Below, one piece after another: positions 31,490 through 43,127 of a stretch of 64,000 bases of DNA. Position 1 is the stretch's first letter. Every line of letters starts with the position of its first letter. Position numbers and translations under genes: made by a program. The notes beneath the pieces are model-generated. The model made no database searches. It was not told the DNA's origin and saw only the letters and a program-made list of their open reading frames with translations. The stretch is from the NCBI GenBank assembly GCA_001599595.1, contig BCHH01000009.1:546099-610098 (forward strand), given 5' to 3'. Source of the stretch: Beverwykella pulmonaria (taxonomy: Eukaryota > Ascomycota > Dothideomycetes > Pleosporales > Melanommataceae).

Positions 31490-32710
31490 CTAATACGTTT
31501 GCTCCTCAGTCCCCCCTTCCAATTTGTTCCACTGTTGCGTTGGTACGCGCAGTATTTTTCTGTAATACATGTAACCCTGCCTTAGTTCCCTACTGAATAA
31601 CTCTATCTTTAAGTACCACTGGCCTTCCATTCGCACCTTGTGCAGATTCGGGTATAGGAAAAGGAAAGCGAGAGCAAATAGAAAGGATAGGACGAGGAAG
31701 TGAGGGAGGGCGCAGTCGAATCGGAGAAGGACTTCTGGGTGAATAGTGCTTCTGACTGATGTGGAAAATTGAAATTCATGGAAAAACAACCGAAAACTAT
31801 CCCCAATAACCACACCATGAGAGAATGTGGCATTGCAAGCCTCTTCAGCGCCACGAACCCAGCCGTAATGCATGCGAGTAATTTCTCTGTCTGGATTTGT
31901 TGCGTTTATACTCGAGGTACGCCCTTCAGTCTCAAGCACAGCACAGGTCGTGCGTCTTCGGTACCTGACTCGGTTGTTCGACTCAAAATTCATCCCCAAA
32001 GCATTGTTCAAGTCGACCAATCCAGAGTCGAATCGAATTCCTGGAGGATCTCCGTCTGGAACCGCTATGCAGATTGATGATGAAAATGGACATTCCACTT
32101 GCTGTCTTCTGAGGGGAATGTTAGGTCGCACGAATGTCCTGCATCGAGCTGGAAGTATAGTCTCGTTCTTACAACAGTCTTCGGCATACAGTCGACTCAC
32201 TGCTACTCGCTGCTAGTTGGGCATCTAGAGTCCTAGCACGTTTGTCGAGAAATTGGCGGCCTCAGCATCGACGTCGAGGGGCCCACAAGAGTGGCTATCA
32301 ACAAGGACTTGGACATTTGTACTCGCGACGACGTAAGACGAGAATATGCCCATGGCGACAGTCGCAACCGAAAACGCCAGTCCAAGGCCGACTTGAAGTA
32401 TCGACCGATACAGCGCGCGGTTAGTTCTTCTCCTCCACAGCCACCATAGCTTTACCGAGTCGGCAATCAAAGAGCTAGGCACCGTCAATGTGCGTAGTAA
32501 TGCCGGTTGTTGTCGGAATAGCCCATCCGCAGGACGCCCATTAGCCCTTAAATGATGATACAGGAAAGTGAGAAGATGCCATGTGCCAACGCAAGCCTCG
32601 TTGAAGTCCGGGTCGAATCCAGTTTGTAGGACATGCCATAGCCTAAACCTCAATCGAACAGCCACTACGCAACTCGTGGGTATGAGACTCGACGTCTTAC
32701 TACCAAACAC
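31490..32710 (-). pseudogene. Decayed multispanning membrane protein
   Basis: One minus-strand frame runs from 32710 to 31490, broken by two TAG codons at 32227-32225 and 32215-32213. Both sides look coding: before them LLRTLTVPSSLIADSVKLWW and a membrane segment GLGLAFSVATVAMGIFSSYVV; after them LYAEDCCKNETILPARCRTF, FDSGLVDLNNALGMNF and a hydrophobic segment near 31680. I recognise this as a common fungal membrane-protein family without a known role, whose members are normally larger (several hundred residues more, with further helices). The 27-30 bp between the frames is too short for an intron. Both TAGs could come from CAG. The C-terminal half is also shortened. Confidence 0.6.
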
Positions 32711-34646
32711 TCCATGGAGTTATGTGCTCGCCATTATATGTAATCGGTAGAAAAACTCCTTTCAAATCCTTGTATATAAGGATACGTATCCCATTACCAG
32801 TTATATTATGGAATCGTATACCCATTATAGTCTTTTCAGGTTGCAGTTCCTTCTCCTTGGTCTTGTTACTCTTTTTTCCCTTAAAAAATTCGTGCAAATG
32901 GTATGCTGTGTTTCTCGAGCTTAGACCGTTCAAGAACTGAAAGTTTAGTCGTGCGGGACGCATGAACTTCTTTCAATACATGTCAAGTAAAGGGGTCGTT
33001 CCTCTCGTTTTCGCGAAACAAAATCTTGAGATGGATCTTTAATAGAATTCTCAGATTTATGTGTCACTGCTCTTGTCTTTCCACCTCCTGTTAATGGTGT
33101 GCAAGATAATCAAACACGAAGATGGCCGTTTGATGGAGAAGTGAACAGAGAAGTATGAACAATACACGTTCTCCTGCGGGTGGATCGACCGATCCAGATG
33201 GTTTTCTGTACAACTCGTGCTTGTTTATCTGTTGCTCATATTTTTTCTTGGACGTTGTCATGGTATACAAATTTGGAACCCATATTCTTGCTGCACACAT
33301 TACGATTTCTAAGTATATATCCGTTCCTTGGAAAGTACATGATTATTCAATCAAGTTCCCGAGCTAAAATCTGTCGATTACGTGTCAATACAGTAATTAT
33401 TTCGTACCTCCAAATTAGGAAAATTGCCCAAGCATGGCCGCCCACTCAATCGTGAGTGTTTTTCTATCTTTCATAATTCAATTCTCGCATCTCGTCCAGT
33501 CATGTATTCTAGCACCGCCTTGGAAGAATTTGTATCGACATCCTTCGATCCTAACGATACCGTCCAAGCAGCAGATGGCAGATAACTCGCAGCTCTTAGT
33601 ATCTACCATGAGCTCCACTCTGAACAGGCTGCGATATTTCCTCTACAGCAATCTCTACAATTATATACCCACTTAGAAAGAATTAACCATTGACATGGTC
33701 ACCTGGATAGTTCTTCGCTGTCGTTGAAGTTGGACAATGTACATCGCTGTTACCTTCGGATCATTGTATTAAAGCTTCAAAAGCTTCGTTGATGTGTGAC
33801 CCGGATCTAAGTTTCTACACGTTCGGCTGGCCGTACGGGGAAATTGCTCTGCACTTGGAAATTCATTAGAGCTCACAGCGCAAATGCATCGACTAGAGGC
33901 AGTTGGAAGATGGGAATATAAAACGGAAAATTTCGCCACTTCCAAAGCTGATGAAACTACCTGAGAAATTAGCAGCGAATAGACGCAGAAGCTTTTCATT
34001 GACCTAACTCTATATCAAATCCTTTCGCCTTTGCAACTCCTCCCTCTGCATGTCAGCTCGATATAGTGAATACTTAACCCCTCCAATCTGATTGGTCAAC
34101 CCTGCAGGAACAATACGATCCTGCCAATCACATCCTCCCGTTACCCCAGAATCTCGCGTGTCCAATTCGTTACAGCAAGGCTTACTGGAGCATCGCCCCT
34201 TCCTAATTAATCTATTCTCGGTCTTCCTATATCGATACTACCAGTCGCGCGGATCAAAGTCCAACAGCGCCGCCTTGAAACCCGTGGCAGGGGTTGACTG
34301 ACCTATCACAGCTTGAGCGCGGACTTACACGACAGAATTCGATATGAAATTTTCGTGCAACGCCGAGGATTTGAAGGCGCAAACTTGATCTTGATCCAAT
34401 AGAGCCGCGTGCACAAGAGCCATTTCTACGGCTTTGAAAATTGGAGGTGTTCTTATTGGACGGTTGAGAGTATGGCCTATGATTGCAGACATCCAACATG
34501 ACAGGGCGGAGCTTACTGCTACACAACACAACGTTGAGGATTATCATACTCATACTCTAGCTTTGAGCCTTGCCAACGTTTAAGCAAAATTATGGATATA
34601 TCCCGCTCTAGTGCCCCTTTTTATTCTGTCTAGTTTGCGCAACGCC
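32711..34646. other. Long intergenic region (1.9 kb)
   Basis: AT-rich, with short frames only. The best of them (33769-33999, minus, 76 codons) starts with a signal-peptide-like run but has nothing else to support it. Confidence 0.45.
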
Positions 34647-36316
34647 ATGAACGAAACGGACCTCCTGGGTCTTTCAACAGACATTGACCGTGATCGTATA
34701 CTGTGGATGATCGACCATGCGTGCCGGCTTGACAGTTTGATCTTCAAGGTGAGTTTCCCCATTTCTAAGCAAAAGGGAATTTATTACTAAGTCCTCATCC
34801 CAAGGTCCTCGTCTTGTTATTAGCAATCCTCGCTATCACAGCTTCTATCATCCGCCTCCAATTCCGCCTTCGCTATAACCACAAACTGCAACTAGACGAC
34901 TGGCTCGTCCTCTTCGCCACTGCGTGTTTAGCTGCCGAAACGGGTTGTCTGTACCACTACAGTCGACTCCTCTACCTTTTCGATGCTATGAATACTAAAC
35001 TCCCTGTATATCTGTGGATCCAAAAGGACGACGCGCTTAAAGAGGAATTATCGCGGGCTAGCATTGCGTCTATGATTGTGTATTTCGCTCTGGGCTGGAC
35101 CACCATCTTCGCAATCAAGTACTCGTTCTTGGCTTTGTTTTATCGCATGTTGAGCAATGTGAGAAGGAATCTGACAGTGTATTATTGGGTTACAGTTGTT
35201 GCTACGACACTAGCGGGGGTATTTGTTGGACTGGAATCATTTGTTTTGTGTCCGCGATTCGGTGCTGATCCAAGTAAGTCTTTCTGTATCATGACCTAGT
35301 TAAGATGCTGAAAAACACGCGCAGAGCAGAAGTGCACCAAACAAAACAGCTACAAGTCCATGCTAGGCGCCGGTGTTGTGGTCCATATGCTAGACATAAT
35401 CAGCGATTTCATGAGTAAATTCAGCCCACTTTCCTTGCTTGAATGACCCCTTCGGGTAACTAAATGTTGTAGTAATCGCAATTCCTTTGATCCTACTTCG
35501 CATGTCCCGCCTTCGCTTCGAGCACAAATGTCGCATCGCAGTTACACTTTCACTCTCCGGTATTTGCATCATCCTCAGCATAGCCCGACTGGCAGGCAGT
35601 ATTCACAAGAGCTTCAACGGCCAACGTGTGTTTGGTGTTGTCTGGATAAGCTTCATGTTGCACTGCGAAGCTGCCGTCGCAGTTTTGACGGGATCTGTTC
35701 CGGCCCTGCGTGCAATATATCAGACGCATCAGCGACGAAGAACGATATACGCAAATGAAGATGTTGAGGAAACACAGTCTACACTGAAGGCAAGGGCGCT
35801 TAGTTCCTTTGGGCAGAGCTTGGGAAGTAAGTCAAAGTGGCTTCGACAAAGAGATGAAAGGACGCAGTCTCAGTCTTACAATTCAATTTTCACTCTCCCG
35901 CCTCTATGTGGTTTGAGCAGACAAGGCTCCGACGCGACTAGAAGCCACCGCCACCGAGAAAGCAATACCGACATCGATTCCGAGGACCAGGTCATCATCA
36001 ATGACAGACATGCCCATAATAACTCCCAGAACTCAGAACGAAATCAGATTCGTGTTACTTATGAAACGACTGTTTTAAGCGAGGATGCTTCGTCAGCGGA
36101 TATGCCTGACTTCAACGAGGTACGCAATACTAGTTGCACCTACAGTAAGGGAATAGATGCTAATTCTAACAGGCTACCTTGCGTTCAGACTTGTGTGTGG
36201 GATATCCTACGTACCCGGAATTTCCTGAACCGGTGGCGGACAGCAGTGGTAGGAGGAGTAAGGAGCTTATAATTCATGAGAGCTTTGGGATGATACATGC
36301 TGGATTGCATGTTTGA
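34647..36316 (+). CDS. Fungal rhodopsin-domain integral membrane protein
   Basis: Five exons: 34647-34748, 34805-35273, 35325-35414, 35473-36119 and 36173-36316, giving 483 residues. I prefer the last 53-bp intron (donor GTACGC, acceptor CTAACAG) over reading through to a stop at 36272. Seven helices; the family core reads RLRYNHKLQLDDWLVLFA (LDDW-type loop). The loop CPRFGADPKQKC carries the Cys residues typical of the second outer loop, and the helix LALFYRML is present. The tail of about 190 residues is hydrophilic and Ser/Arg/Gln-rich (TRSHRHRESNTDIDSEDQ), suited to cytoplasmic signalling contacts. The family contains PTH11-like sensors; no CFEM domain is present. Confidence 0.8.
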
Positions 36317-36625
36317 CAATAAACGTATTGCGTAAATTTGGGTTTGCTATACGCTGTAAAGTGTTCAATATTTTTACTGTGATGCGCGAAGTTTGAGCTG
36401 ATAACCCCATTGTGATAGAGTTAATTGTCCTCTGCAGGCGAAGTACACCAAAGCTCTAGCAATAAACATCAACCAGCTACCAACTCACACTCTCAAAGTA
36501 TGCTATTACACTTACAATCCACTAATAATCTCTAGTTGAGTCTGTAAAACAAACCACCAACAACAAAACCATGGCCTGCCACCCAGAAGACTCATTGGAG
36601 GGTGCCCTTCGTTGCGTAAGCACCG
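36317..36625. other. Intergenic region
   Basis: 3' flank of the receptor gene. An ATG at 36571 opens 15 codons and is then lost; it may be the start of the decayed ORF that follows. Confidence 0.35.
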
Positions 36626-37222
36626 CATGTCTGCCATCTCACCGATCGCCTCAACGGAATACCGCCCCAATATCGCATCATCCGAACAGATGAAATCAAT
36701 CCCAATCCCAACTCGCTCCTCATATACCGCGCTTGGCTGCGCACAGGAAAAATCCACACTGCACGCCACAACCACAAGTACACGACTACAGGAAATTCAC
36801 GCAATCCTCTGGATCTACGAATACGCGTTCTCCACCCAGAGGACTATGAGTGCTGGTTTTCGCGACGCGCTGCTGAGCGCTATAGCTGAATTCCTCGACA
36901 ACCACGGGATCGCGTACTAACACTGGGACCTTTTCAATCGCATAATATTCCGACCTGAAGGATGGCGCCTTCGACGCCTCGGCGCGCTCTATATCATCCT
37001 CACGACGAATCTGTGCGCGTGCAATTCGGCCTTTTCCATAAGCATGATATTGTATAGTGGGGGAGATATGTTCATCTTCTTGGCTCAGTCACGGTTCAAG
37101 CTGCTTACTCATCGCTCACGTTGCACCCCTGTGTAACTCATATCTGAGAACAGAAACAAGTTCTGGAGACATTAAACTTTACAGGAGAGTTTGCGGCTAT
37201 GTTGACTTGTGAAGAGTTGTAA
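36626..37222 (+). pseudogene. Decayed open reading frame of unknown family
   Basis: One plus-strand frame reads like protein for about 195 codons (DEINPNPNSLLIYRAWLRTG, NPLDLRIRVLHPEDYE, RRALYHPHDESVRVQFGLFH, VLETLNFTGEF) but is broken by TGA at 36887, TGA at 36956, TAG at 37054 and TGA at 37145. The final stop is at 37220-37222. The overlapping frame at 36612-36920 is open but has poor composition. I do not recognise the family. Confidence 0.4.
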
Positions 37223-37383
37223 TTAGTGGGTTCATCAACTTATTAACTTCCTTCGTAAAATCAAACGGGCTTGAGAAGATTTCGATACATTATTGTTTAG
37301 TGTCTATTTTATACTGTCACCGTTGCTGCTTACGTAGATCGTCGAATTGTGACTTCTTTCCTTTTTCTGTTGAAACTCGATGT

Positions 37384-38061
37384 TCATGCACCCTCGGGCT
37401 TCCAGCCAGGTTCCGCCAGCTCAAATCCATCCAGAGTGAAACCAGGAGCGACTGGAAGTTTGTTAGTGCGAATTCTTCAAATTCTTGCAGTAACTATCAA
37501 AGTGTCGTCAAAATAAGGGGGAAGGTATAACAGAAACATTGGTGCGAACTTACCTGTTGTGCCAACAAGCGTCCAGGCACCCAAGCTCTTCGCACTTTGC
37601 CACTGCCAACTGTTGACAACGACCTGGGGCTGCTGACCATGGAAGATGTCCGGGCCGAGCGTCTTTACTTCTAGTTTCGAGCCGTTGTTATACGAGAGGG
37701 AAAGAGTGAGCGGCGCTCCAGCGTAGTAGTGCCAGACCTCGACGGAATCGACGCGGTGCCAGTATGATGAACCAACTGAGCCCTCAAGCAGATAGTAGAT
37801 GGCCGTGCTAGCAGAGCGGTTGTTGGCCACCTTGTACGGGTCCTCAAAGGTCTGGATGTAGTAGCCCTTCTCTTCGTTGGCGACGAGACCAAGCTTTTCT
37901 ATGATAGACTCGGCGCTGTATGCAGCGATACCACCATCATGATTTTTACCATCCCGCTGGTTCAGGGGAAGCGAGAAGACATCTGACGGGGCAGCACTGA
38001 CGACTGGAATGTGGGACCATAAGGCTGCCATGATGCTAAGCAGCACGGGGGTTCGAAACAT
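37384..38061 (-). CDS. Secreted cupin_5 (DUF985) protein
   Basis: Two exons, 38061-37554 and 37451-37384 (102-bp intron), 191 residues. A signal peptide (MFRTPVLLSIMAALWSHIPVVSA) precedes the DUF985 cupin: AESIIEKLGLVANEEKGYYIQTF, RSASTAIYYLLEG, WHRVDSVEVWHYYAGAPLTL, GQQPQVVVNSWQWQSAKSLGAW, and APGFTLDGFELAEPGW in the second exon. The metal-binding-like His and Glu of the cupin core are kept (WHR, EVWH). Family members are small double-stranded beta-helix proteins of unknown activity, usually cytosolic; the signal peptide here is less usual. The second exon is needed to complete the conserved C-terminus. Confidence 0.88.
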
Positions 38062-38380
38062 GATTGCAGCACTCTGGACGGGTTGATCCCGGAACGTGGT
38101 TTGAGAGACGCGGGATCTCTATGCGTTGAGGCCTGAGGGGTGTTCGTGAATGAAGCAAAGTAGGAAGGTAATTGGCAGGTTTTGCGCGGTGCAGCAAGAC
38201 GTGTAGCAGGCCTGCTGGTATTTGAATTGCTGACCCCCACGTGAATGCACCTAATTTCCAAGCAAACGGCCGTGAAGCTTCGTTCGCCCAGTAACCTGAC
38301 AAATTTCGCCCATTAGCAAATCACCGGCTGGGGAAAGCGTCCGATTGCGTGCCGTGTCTAGCGAAAGAAGCTGGGGTTAC

Positions 38381-38502
38381 ACGGCCCTCCCATGATCAAA
38401 TGACTAGGCCATCTGTGTGTCTTCTATACATATCTTTAGTTTTCCATACAGAATTTACCTGTATAGTGGCTCGCGCTAGTCACTTGTTCATGGGAGGGCC
38501 GT
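38381..38502. mobile_element. MITE-like fold-back element, 122 bp
   Basis: Terminal inverted repeats of 27 bp: left arm 38381-38407 and right arm 38476-38502 (ends acggccctcccatg / catgggagggccgt), differing at two positions. The 68-bp centre is AT-rich (about 38415-38465). There is no coding capacity. The sequence next to the arms (ggggttac on the left, acacacccc on the right) is partly complementary, so the element may be slightly longer. No clear target-site duplication is seen. Confidence 0.55.
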
Positions 38503-38511
38503 ACACACCCC

Positions 38512-38594
38512 CATGGATGAATGAGTAGCGCGCGTCACTGCATAGATAGGATTTGCATTGAAGAGGCACAGATACCACTACCCATTCATTCATG
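38512..38594. repeat. Second inverted repeat next to the MITE-like element
   Basis: 17-bp arms at 38512-38528 and 38578-38594 (catggatgaatgagtag / ctacccattcattcatg), matching at 15 of 17 positions, with a 49-bp loop. C-rich on the left and G-rich on the right outside the arms. It lies 9 bp from the first element and may be part of the same compound structure. Confidence 0.5.
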
Positions 38595-39020
38595 GGTTGG
38601 GGGGAATGGCCCGATATGGTAAGCCTCGGATACATCCCGCCCGTGCCGATCGGTAACCGCTTGCCCTATACAGACTAGCATCTGAGGTCTTCGCCACAAA
38701 ATAGAGGAACGACGCCGGGGGAAACACGGGAAGAGATAGCTGCCGTGTTTTCATCCATCAATAACAGCAGGATCTGCGGGACGCGGCACGGGAACGACCG
38801 CAGATCGACCGACTGCGAAACTGAAGAAATGTCACCCAGGAGCCTCCGAAAAAGAATTTCAACGGCTTCTCGCCTCACTTACTGAGGCTGCAAGCCCTCC
38901 CAGCATTATATGAACGCTTATCTCAGACTCGAACTCTAGTTTGAGACTTTCTTCCTTTTTATTTTGTGCTTTTCGCAGCTGGTAGAATTCACCCTACGCC
39001 ACTACGAAGTCGTTGTGAAA

Positions 39021-40120
39021 ATGGGTGTCGCCGAAGACCTCAAGAATGACCTGCCTGTGGCTATGACCATGGCTGCGTTCATGGGCGTTGCTTGGTACAT
39101 TTGTGTGGAGCTCAACATTCGACTGTTCCTAACGTTCCTGCGGAAGAAGGGGCTCTATTTCTGGTCGTGTTGTGTCGGTTCATGGGGAGTAATGACACAG
39201 CCGCTCTTTATTGTATGGGACTATGTTTCTCATTCTTCATCATCAAGGTCAAAATTATGACTAGATACAGACTGACGACAGGTGCTAAATAGGTCATGGC
39301 TGACTTCGAACAAATCACAAATCCCTATCTAGCACTAACACTCATCTACATCAGCTGGTGGATGATGGTAGTCCCCCAATCTGTCGTGCTCTACTCGCGC
39401 CTCCACCTCGTCATTTCCAACCCCAAGCACCACAAGTACGTACTATACATGATAATCTTCACCACCATCTGCATTTCGCTCCCAACAATGGGCCTCGGAA
39501 TCGCCGCGCAAGCCTCCCGAATCCCGCGACTGATGGCCGCGAACCAGACCTGGGACCGGATCCAAGTCAGCATCTTCTTCGTGCAGGAGACCATCATCTC
39601 GGCGTTGTACATCATCGACACGCGCCACGTGCTCCACAACCGAGCCACGCTAGGTGAGGACGACAAGACGATCCGCACCGTCATGCACCACCTCATCTAC
39701 ACCAACATGCTCGTTGTGTTCCTCGACATCAGTCTGCTAGCCATGTCATACTCGCCCTTCTTCTACGTGCAAGCCGCGTACAAGCCCTGCGTCTACGGCG
39801 TGAAACTCCGCATCGAATTCTCCATCTTGAACCGGCTCGTGCAGACGCTGCGCGGCTCCTCGATGCGCTCCTACGGCGCGGGCACGGAGTCTGGGGGACG
39901 AAATAAGGCTTCTGGGAGGGCGGAATGGCATTCGCAGAATAGGAATAATGGCGTGGTGAGGTTAGAGACGTACACGCCGCAGAGTGAGGTCAATATCATG
40001 CCTCCGATGCTACATCGCGATTCGACACCGTCGGTTGATGATGGGCGGAAGACAGGAGACGGCATCGTGCAGACGAACAAAATAGAGTTAGCACCGAGTA
40101 AGCCAGAACAAAAGACATAA
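39021..40120 (+). CDS. DUF7703-like integral membrane protein
   Basis: Two exons, 39021-39212 and 39293-40120 (80-bp intron, phase 0), 339 residues. The first exon carries AMTMAAFMGVAWYICVELNIRLFLTFLRKKGLYFWSC in two helices. The second has LALTLIYISWWMMVVPQSVVLYSRLHLV followed by four or five more helices (YVLYMIIFTTICISLPTMGLG, VQETIISALYIIDT, LIYTNMLVVFLDISLLAM). The polar tail is about 100 residues. This pattern (ELNIRLFLTF ... SVVLYSRLHLV) is that of a large fungal membrane family of unknown role, distantly like rhodopsin-domain proteins. The DUF number is from memory. It probably sits in the plasma membrane. Confidence 0.75.
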
Positions 40121-41522
40121 CCGAGCTCGAGCTGGAAAAACTGAGATCGGATTTGCAGATCGGAGAACGAGAGGCTGGATAAAGGAGTAATCATAGGACT
40201 GGATTGGCGTTTCATAATTGGATTTCATATTTGAGCGTGTTAGCGTTTGGAGGATTGATACCATGGGGCACGGGACTTGATAACGTTCGGGAAATCTGGG
40301 AATGGGAGTTAAGTTCGGAGCATTTATGATAGAGACCCACGAGAAGTTTTCATTGGGTACGAAACCCAATCGCACTCTTCTCTATGTGCGCAGATGATGC
40401 TAGGGGTCTAGTTGGGTTTGCTTTAGTGCGGCACCTTATTATGTTAGGTGAAGAGAATATAGTAGAACATTTACACTGTAAGAGCCCAGGAGATATTTCC
40501 TATGGGCAGGGACTATTTTAACTGTCTACTCGTTTCTTCTAATGGGTTAACCAACCCTTTGGCTCTATTTTGGAGTGAGTAAGACTCAGGTTGAAAATCC
40601 ACTAGCCTCGCTTTAACCTATGAAAATAGAGTCAAGGTGTGTTCAATCCCAAAGTATAGTTATCAAGGCTTTCATGGAAAGTGGAATGACAGTACCGTTC
40701 TCTCAGATGCTCACCAGGACATGTCTCAGGCCAGTTTAATTGAGTGAAGCAAATCGTTTGAGAACCCGCTGGACATAAATGAGAAACAATCTCTGTTCTT
40801 TTGATAGTACGAATATCAAGTGAGAAATTCTGCATTCGGAAAGGCATTACAATTGCATCAAGTTGGGATCTATTCTGGATCTAGGCGATACTCACTCTAC
40901 ACAGTAAATGGATTTCCATGGCACCGTAGTGAGGCATGCAACATTCTTGCTCGCTTCCTCCGTCGCCAAACTGGAGGCTGCTGTCTAAACCCTTAAAAGT
41001 CGAGTTTGCAAATGTCATGTGTCAACTCTCCGAACTCCATTCCTTTAAGCACGACGATACATTGGCTCAAAATCACCATTCGACTCGATTGCAATTGTTG
41101 GCAATGGTACCAAATTGGAATCGATGACGGTCAAGAAGTCATAAATATCTACCTACTTACCATCGCATTCAAGCACATACTCCCAGGGCTATGCTCCTTC
41201 GTCAAGTCCGGATACAACAGGATCAGCATCCTTGGAGTTGTAACCCGCCAACACGGACTTACTACAAAACGAGCGTTGAGGAAGCTCAAAGAAATAAGTG
41301 CGGCCCGGACTTATTGATAAGGTATTGGAGTTCTTCGCATCGAACAAAGCTTCGGAGCAGTTTGAAAATAGAGGGGTAGCACAGCCCTTACGGATTGCAG
41401 AATGGTTTGCTTGAACACATGTGGGGCCCTTGGGAATGCCGGTCAAATCTTTGCATGTTGAGTTGGGACAAATTCTGCACTATATCACCACCAGGCTTTA
41501 TATTCAATATCTCTGACGTTTT
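40121..41522. other. Intergenic region between convergent genes
   Basis: AT-rich, with no supported gene. Frames up to 103 codons around 41006-41317 have no family resemblance. Confidence 0.45.
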
Positions 41523-43127
41523 CTACTTCTTCCCTCCCATTTCATACAGCGGCAAAGTTCTCTGCTTTCTCCTTTTTAACAACCCCACCAGTCTTTGATG
41601 CCAATACAAATACAGAAGCACTAACAAAACAGGAATAGCAACAACCCAAAACACCCACGCTCTTGATTGTCCCGGTAGAAAGTCGTCACCTACAGAGAAA
41701 ATACTCGCCACCGTAGATAGAGGTATAAACAACATTGTCAAAACCGTAATCCTCGATAGGCTCTGGGCATTAGTATTTGAAACCCGCGCTTCTTGTATAG
41801 AAATATATTGGAGGTACCCCGTCGAATACGCGTTTGTCATTTCATCCACGACTTTGGTGAGTTCTCGCAGGGACATCCAACCGTCAATCTCCCACTGTGG
41901 ATTTACTATTTTTTTGTTACCGTTTGGGGTACGTAGTCCTAGTGCGACCATGTTCTCTTCTATTTCTGCGGAGAGTACTTTCGTTGCCGCGCAAGCGCCA
42001 ACGACAAAGTCAAAGAACTCTTCATGCCAGCGAGACAAGCTGCCTTCTGAGAAGCTAGAGAGGTAGTTGTGCCGAAGTGTGTTGGGAGAGTTCTTTTGTA
42101 TGTTGAGAAGGTTTAGATATCGGCGTCGAAGGAATGCAGTCAATATGGAGATGACAAGCTTCCGAGGGATCTCGACGGCGTCCATCGGGCTCTTAATAGC
42201 ACTGATCTCATCTTCACTCCATGATGTGAGCATTCGCACAGTATCATCGAATATAGAGGTATACTGCGGCAGCACGTATGCTTCGGTCCATTGTGACGAA
42301 TCACGTGGTAGCTGCTCGAGTACATCTAGTTCTGGGTAGAGAAAATGTTTCGGTATCGAATTTTCAACTCTAAGTTCGCGTTGTACTTTAGCTAGCTCTC
42401 TTGAGGGTAGACATCTGACGTAGTCCCCAAGAGGTGGATCTACGACGAGCACAGCATCCCAAGATCCGTCCTCCCTCGCGGGGGAACTCCACAATGACAT
42501 TTGATGATGACTTCTTGGCTCGTCATAGAGGAGACCGTTTGGGTTGTAGGCGTGGAGATAGCGACACACATTTGTGTCGAATGCGTAAATTTTGTTATAT
42601 ATGCGCTCGGAGGTGTCGACTTCGACTCGACTAGAAGTTGCATAACGGATACGGAATTGCGATTTCAAACTCGTGGAGCGCTGAAACGGGTTTCGATGAT
42701 TGAAATTTGATGATGCAGGATCATCCCAGTGGCCAGCGAAGAAGCTGGGAGGTATCCGTAATTGCGAGCCGAGTGCTAAGATGTGGTTGCAGGGTAGATC
42801 CTCTAATATGAACAATCGCCGTTTCGGTTGATTGATGGGAGAGCCTGTAGATTGTGAAGATGAAGCTGCGGTGAAGTAACTTTGGATTTCTGCCGAGTTC
42901 CAGAGTGTAGTGATCTGAGGCCTATCTTCTCCGGTGAAGTCTACTAGTGCACATCTTCCCATTTCTCGCTCAGCCGGAGACTGCTGGAACAGAGCTGCGG
43001 AAAATTTTGGAAAGAAAGGCTGTATTTGGTCTTGTATCAAATTCATGTACTCCACCTCATCGGCGTTGAGGAAATAAAACGAGGAGGTAGAAGAGTCGCA
43101 ACGAAAAATCTTCTCGTCTGTGTACAT
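41523..43127 (-). CDS. CorA-like metal ion transporter family protein without GMN motif
   Basis: Intronless, 534 residues from the ATG at 43127. A large soluble N-terminal part (about 440 residues, helical near the end: IVNPQWEIDGWMSLRELTKVVDEM) is followed by two membrane helices close to the C-terminus, VLTMLFIPLSTVASIFSVGDDFLPG and VFWVVAIPVLLVLLYLYW, the CorA layout. In true Mg2+ channels the first helix is followed by the selectivity motif GMN; here the position reads SVGDDFLPG. Fungal genomes hold many such divergent members, whose transport activity is unknown. The location is probably the plasma membrane. Confidence 0.8.
   Translation of the reverse strand: MYTDEKIFRCDSSTSSFYFLNADEVEYMNLIQDQIQPFFPKFSAALFQQSPAEREMGRCALVDFTGEDRPQITTLWNSAEIQSYFTAASSSQSTGSPINQPKRRLFILEDLPCNHILALGSQLRIPPSFFAGHWDDPASSNFNHRNPFQRSTSLKSQFRIRYATSSRVEVDTSERIYNKIYAFDTNVCRYLHAYNPNGLLYDEPRSHHQMSLWSSPAREDGSWDAVLVVDPPLGDYVRCLPSRELAKVQRELRVENSIPKHFLYPELDVLEQLPRDSSQWTEAYVLPQYTSIFDDTVRMLTSWSEDEISAIKSPMDAVEIPRKLVISILTAFLRRRYLNLLNIQKNSPNTLRHNYLSSFSEGSLSRWHEEFFDFVVGACAATKVLSAEIEENMVALGLRTPNGNKKIVNPQWEIDGWMSLRELTKVVDEMTNAYSTGYLQYISIQEARVSNTNAQSLSRITVLTMLFIPLSTVASIFSVGDDFLPGQSRAWVFWVVAIPVLLVLLYLYWHQRLVGLLKRRKQRTLPLYEMGGKK

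Larger units (their letters stand above)
38062..39020. other. Intergenic region holding hairpin elements
   Basis: Between divergent genes. It contains the two inverted-repeat structures listed separately. The rest has no coding signal; the 67-codon minus-strand frame at 38675-38878 is not supported. Confidence 0.5.

Noticed and set aside
33769..33999. 76-codon frame with a signal-peptide-like start (possible small secreted protein)
   Set aside because: Only the first 20 residues look meaningful. Cys pattern and flanks give no support.
36512..36920. Competing short frames on both strands over the start of the 36.6-kb remnant
   Set aside because: The stop-broken plus-strand frame has a far more protein-like composition than these open frames.
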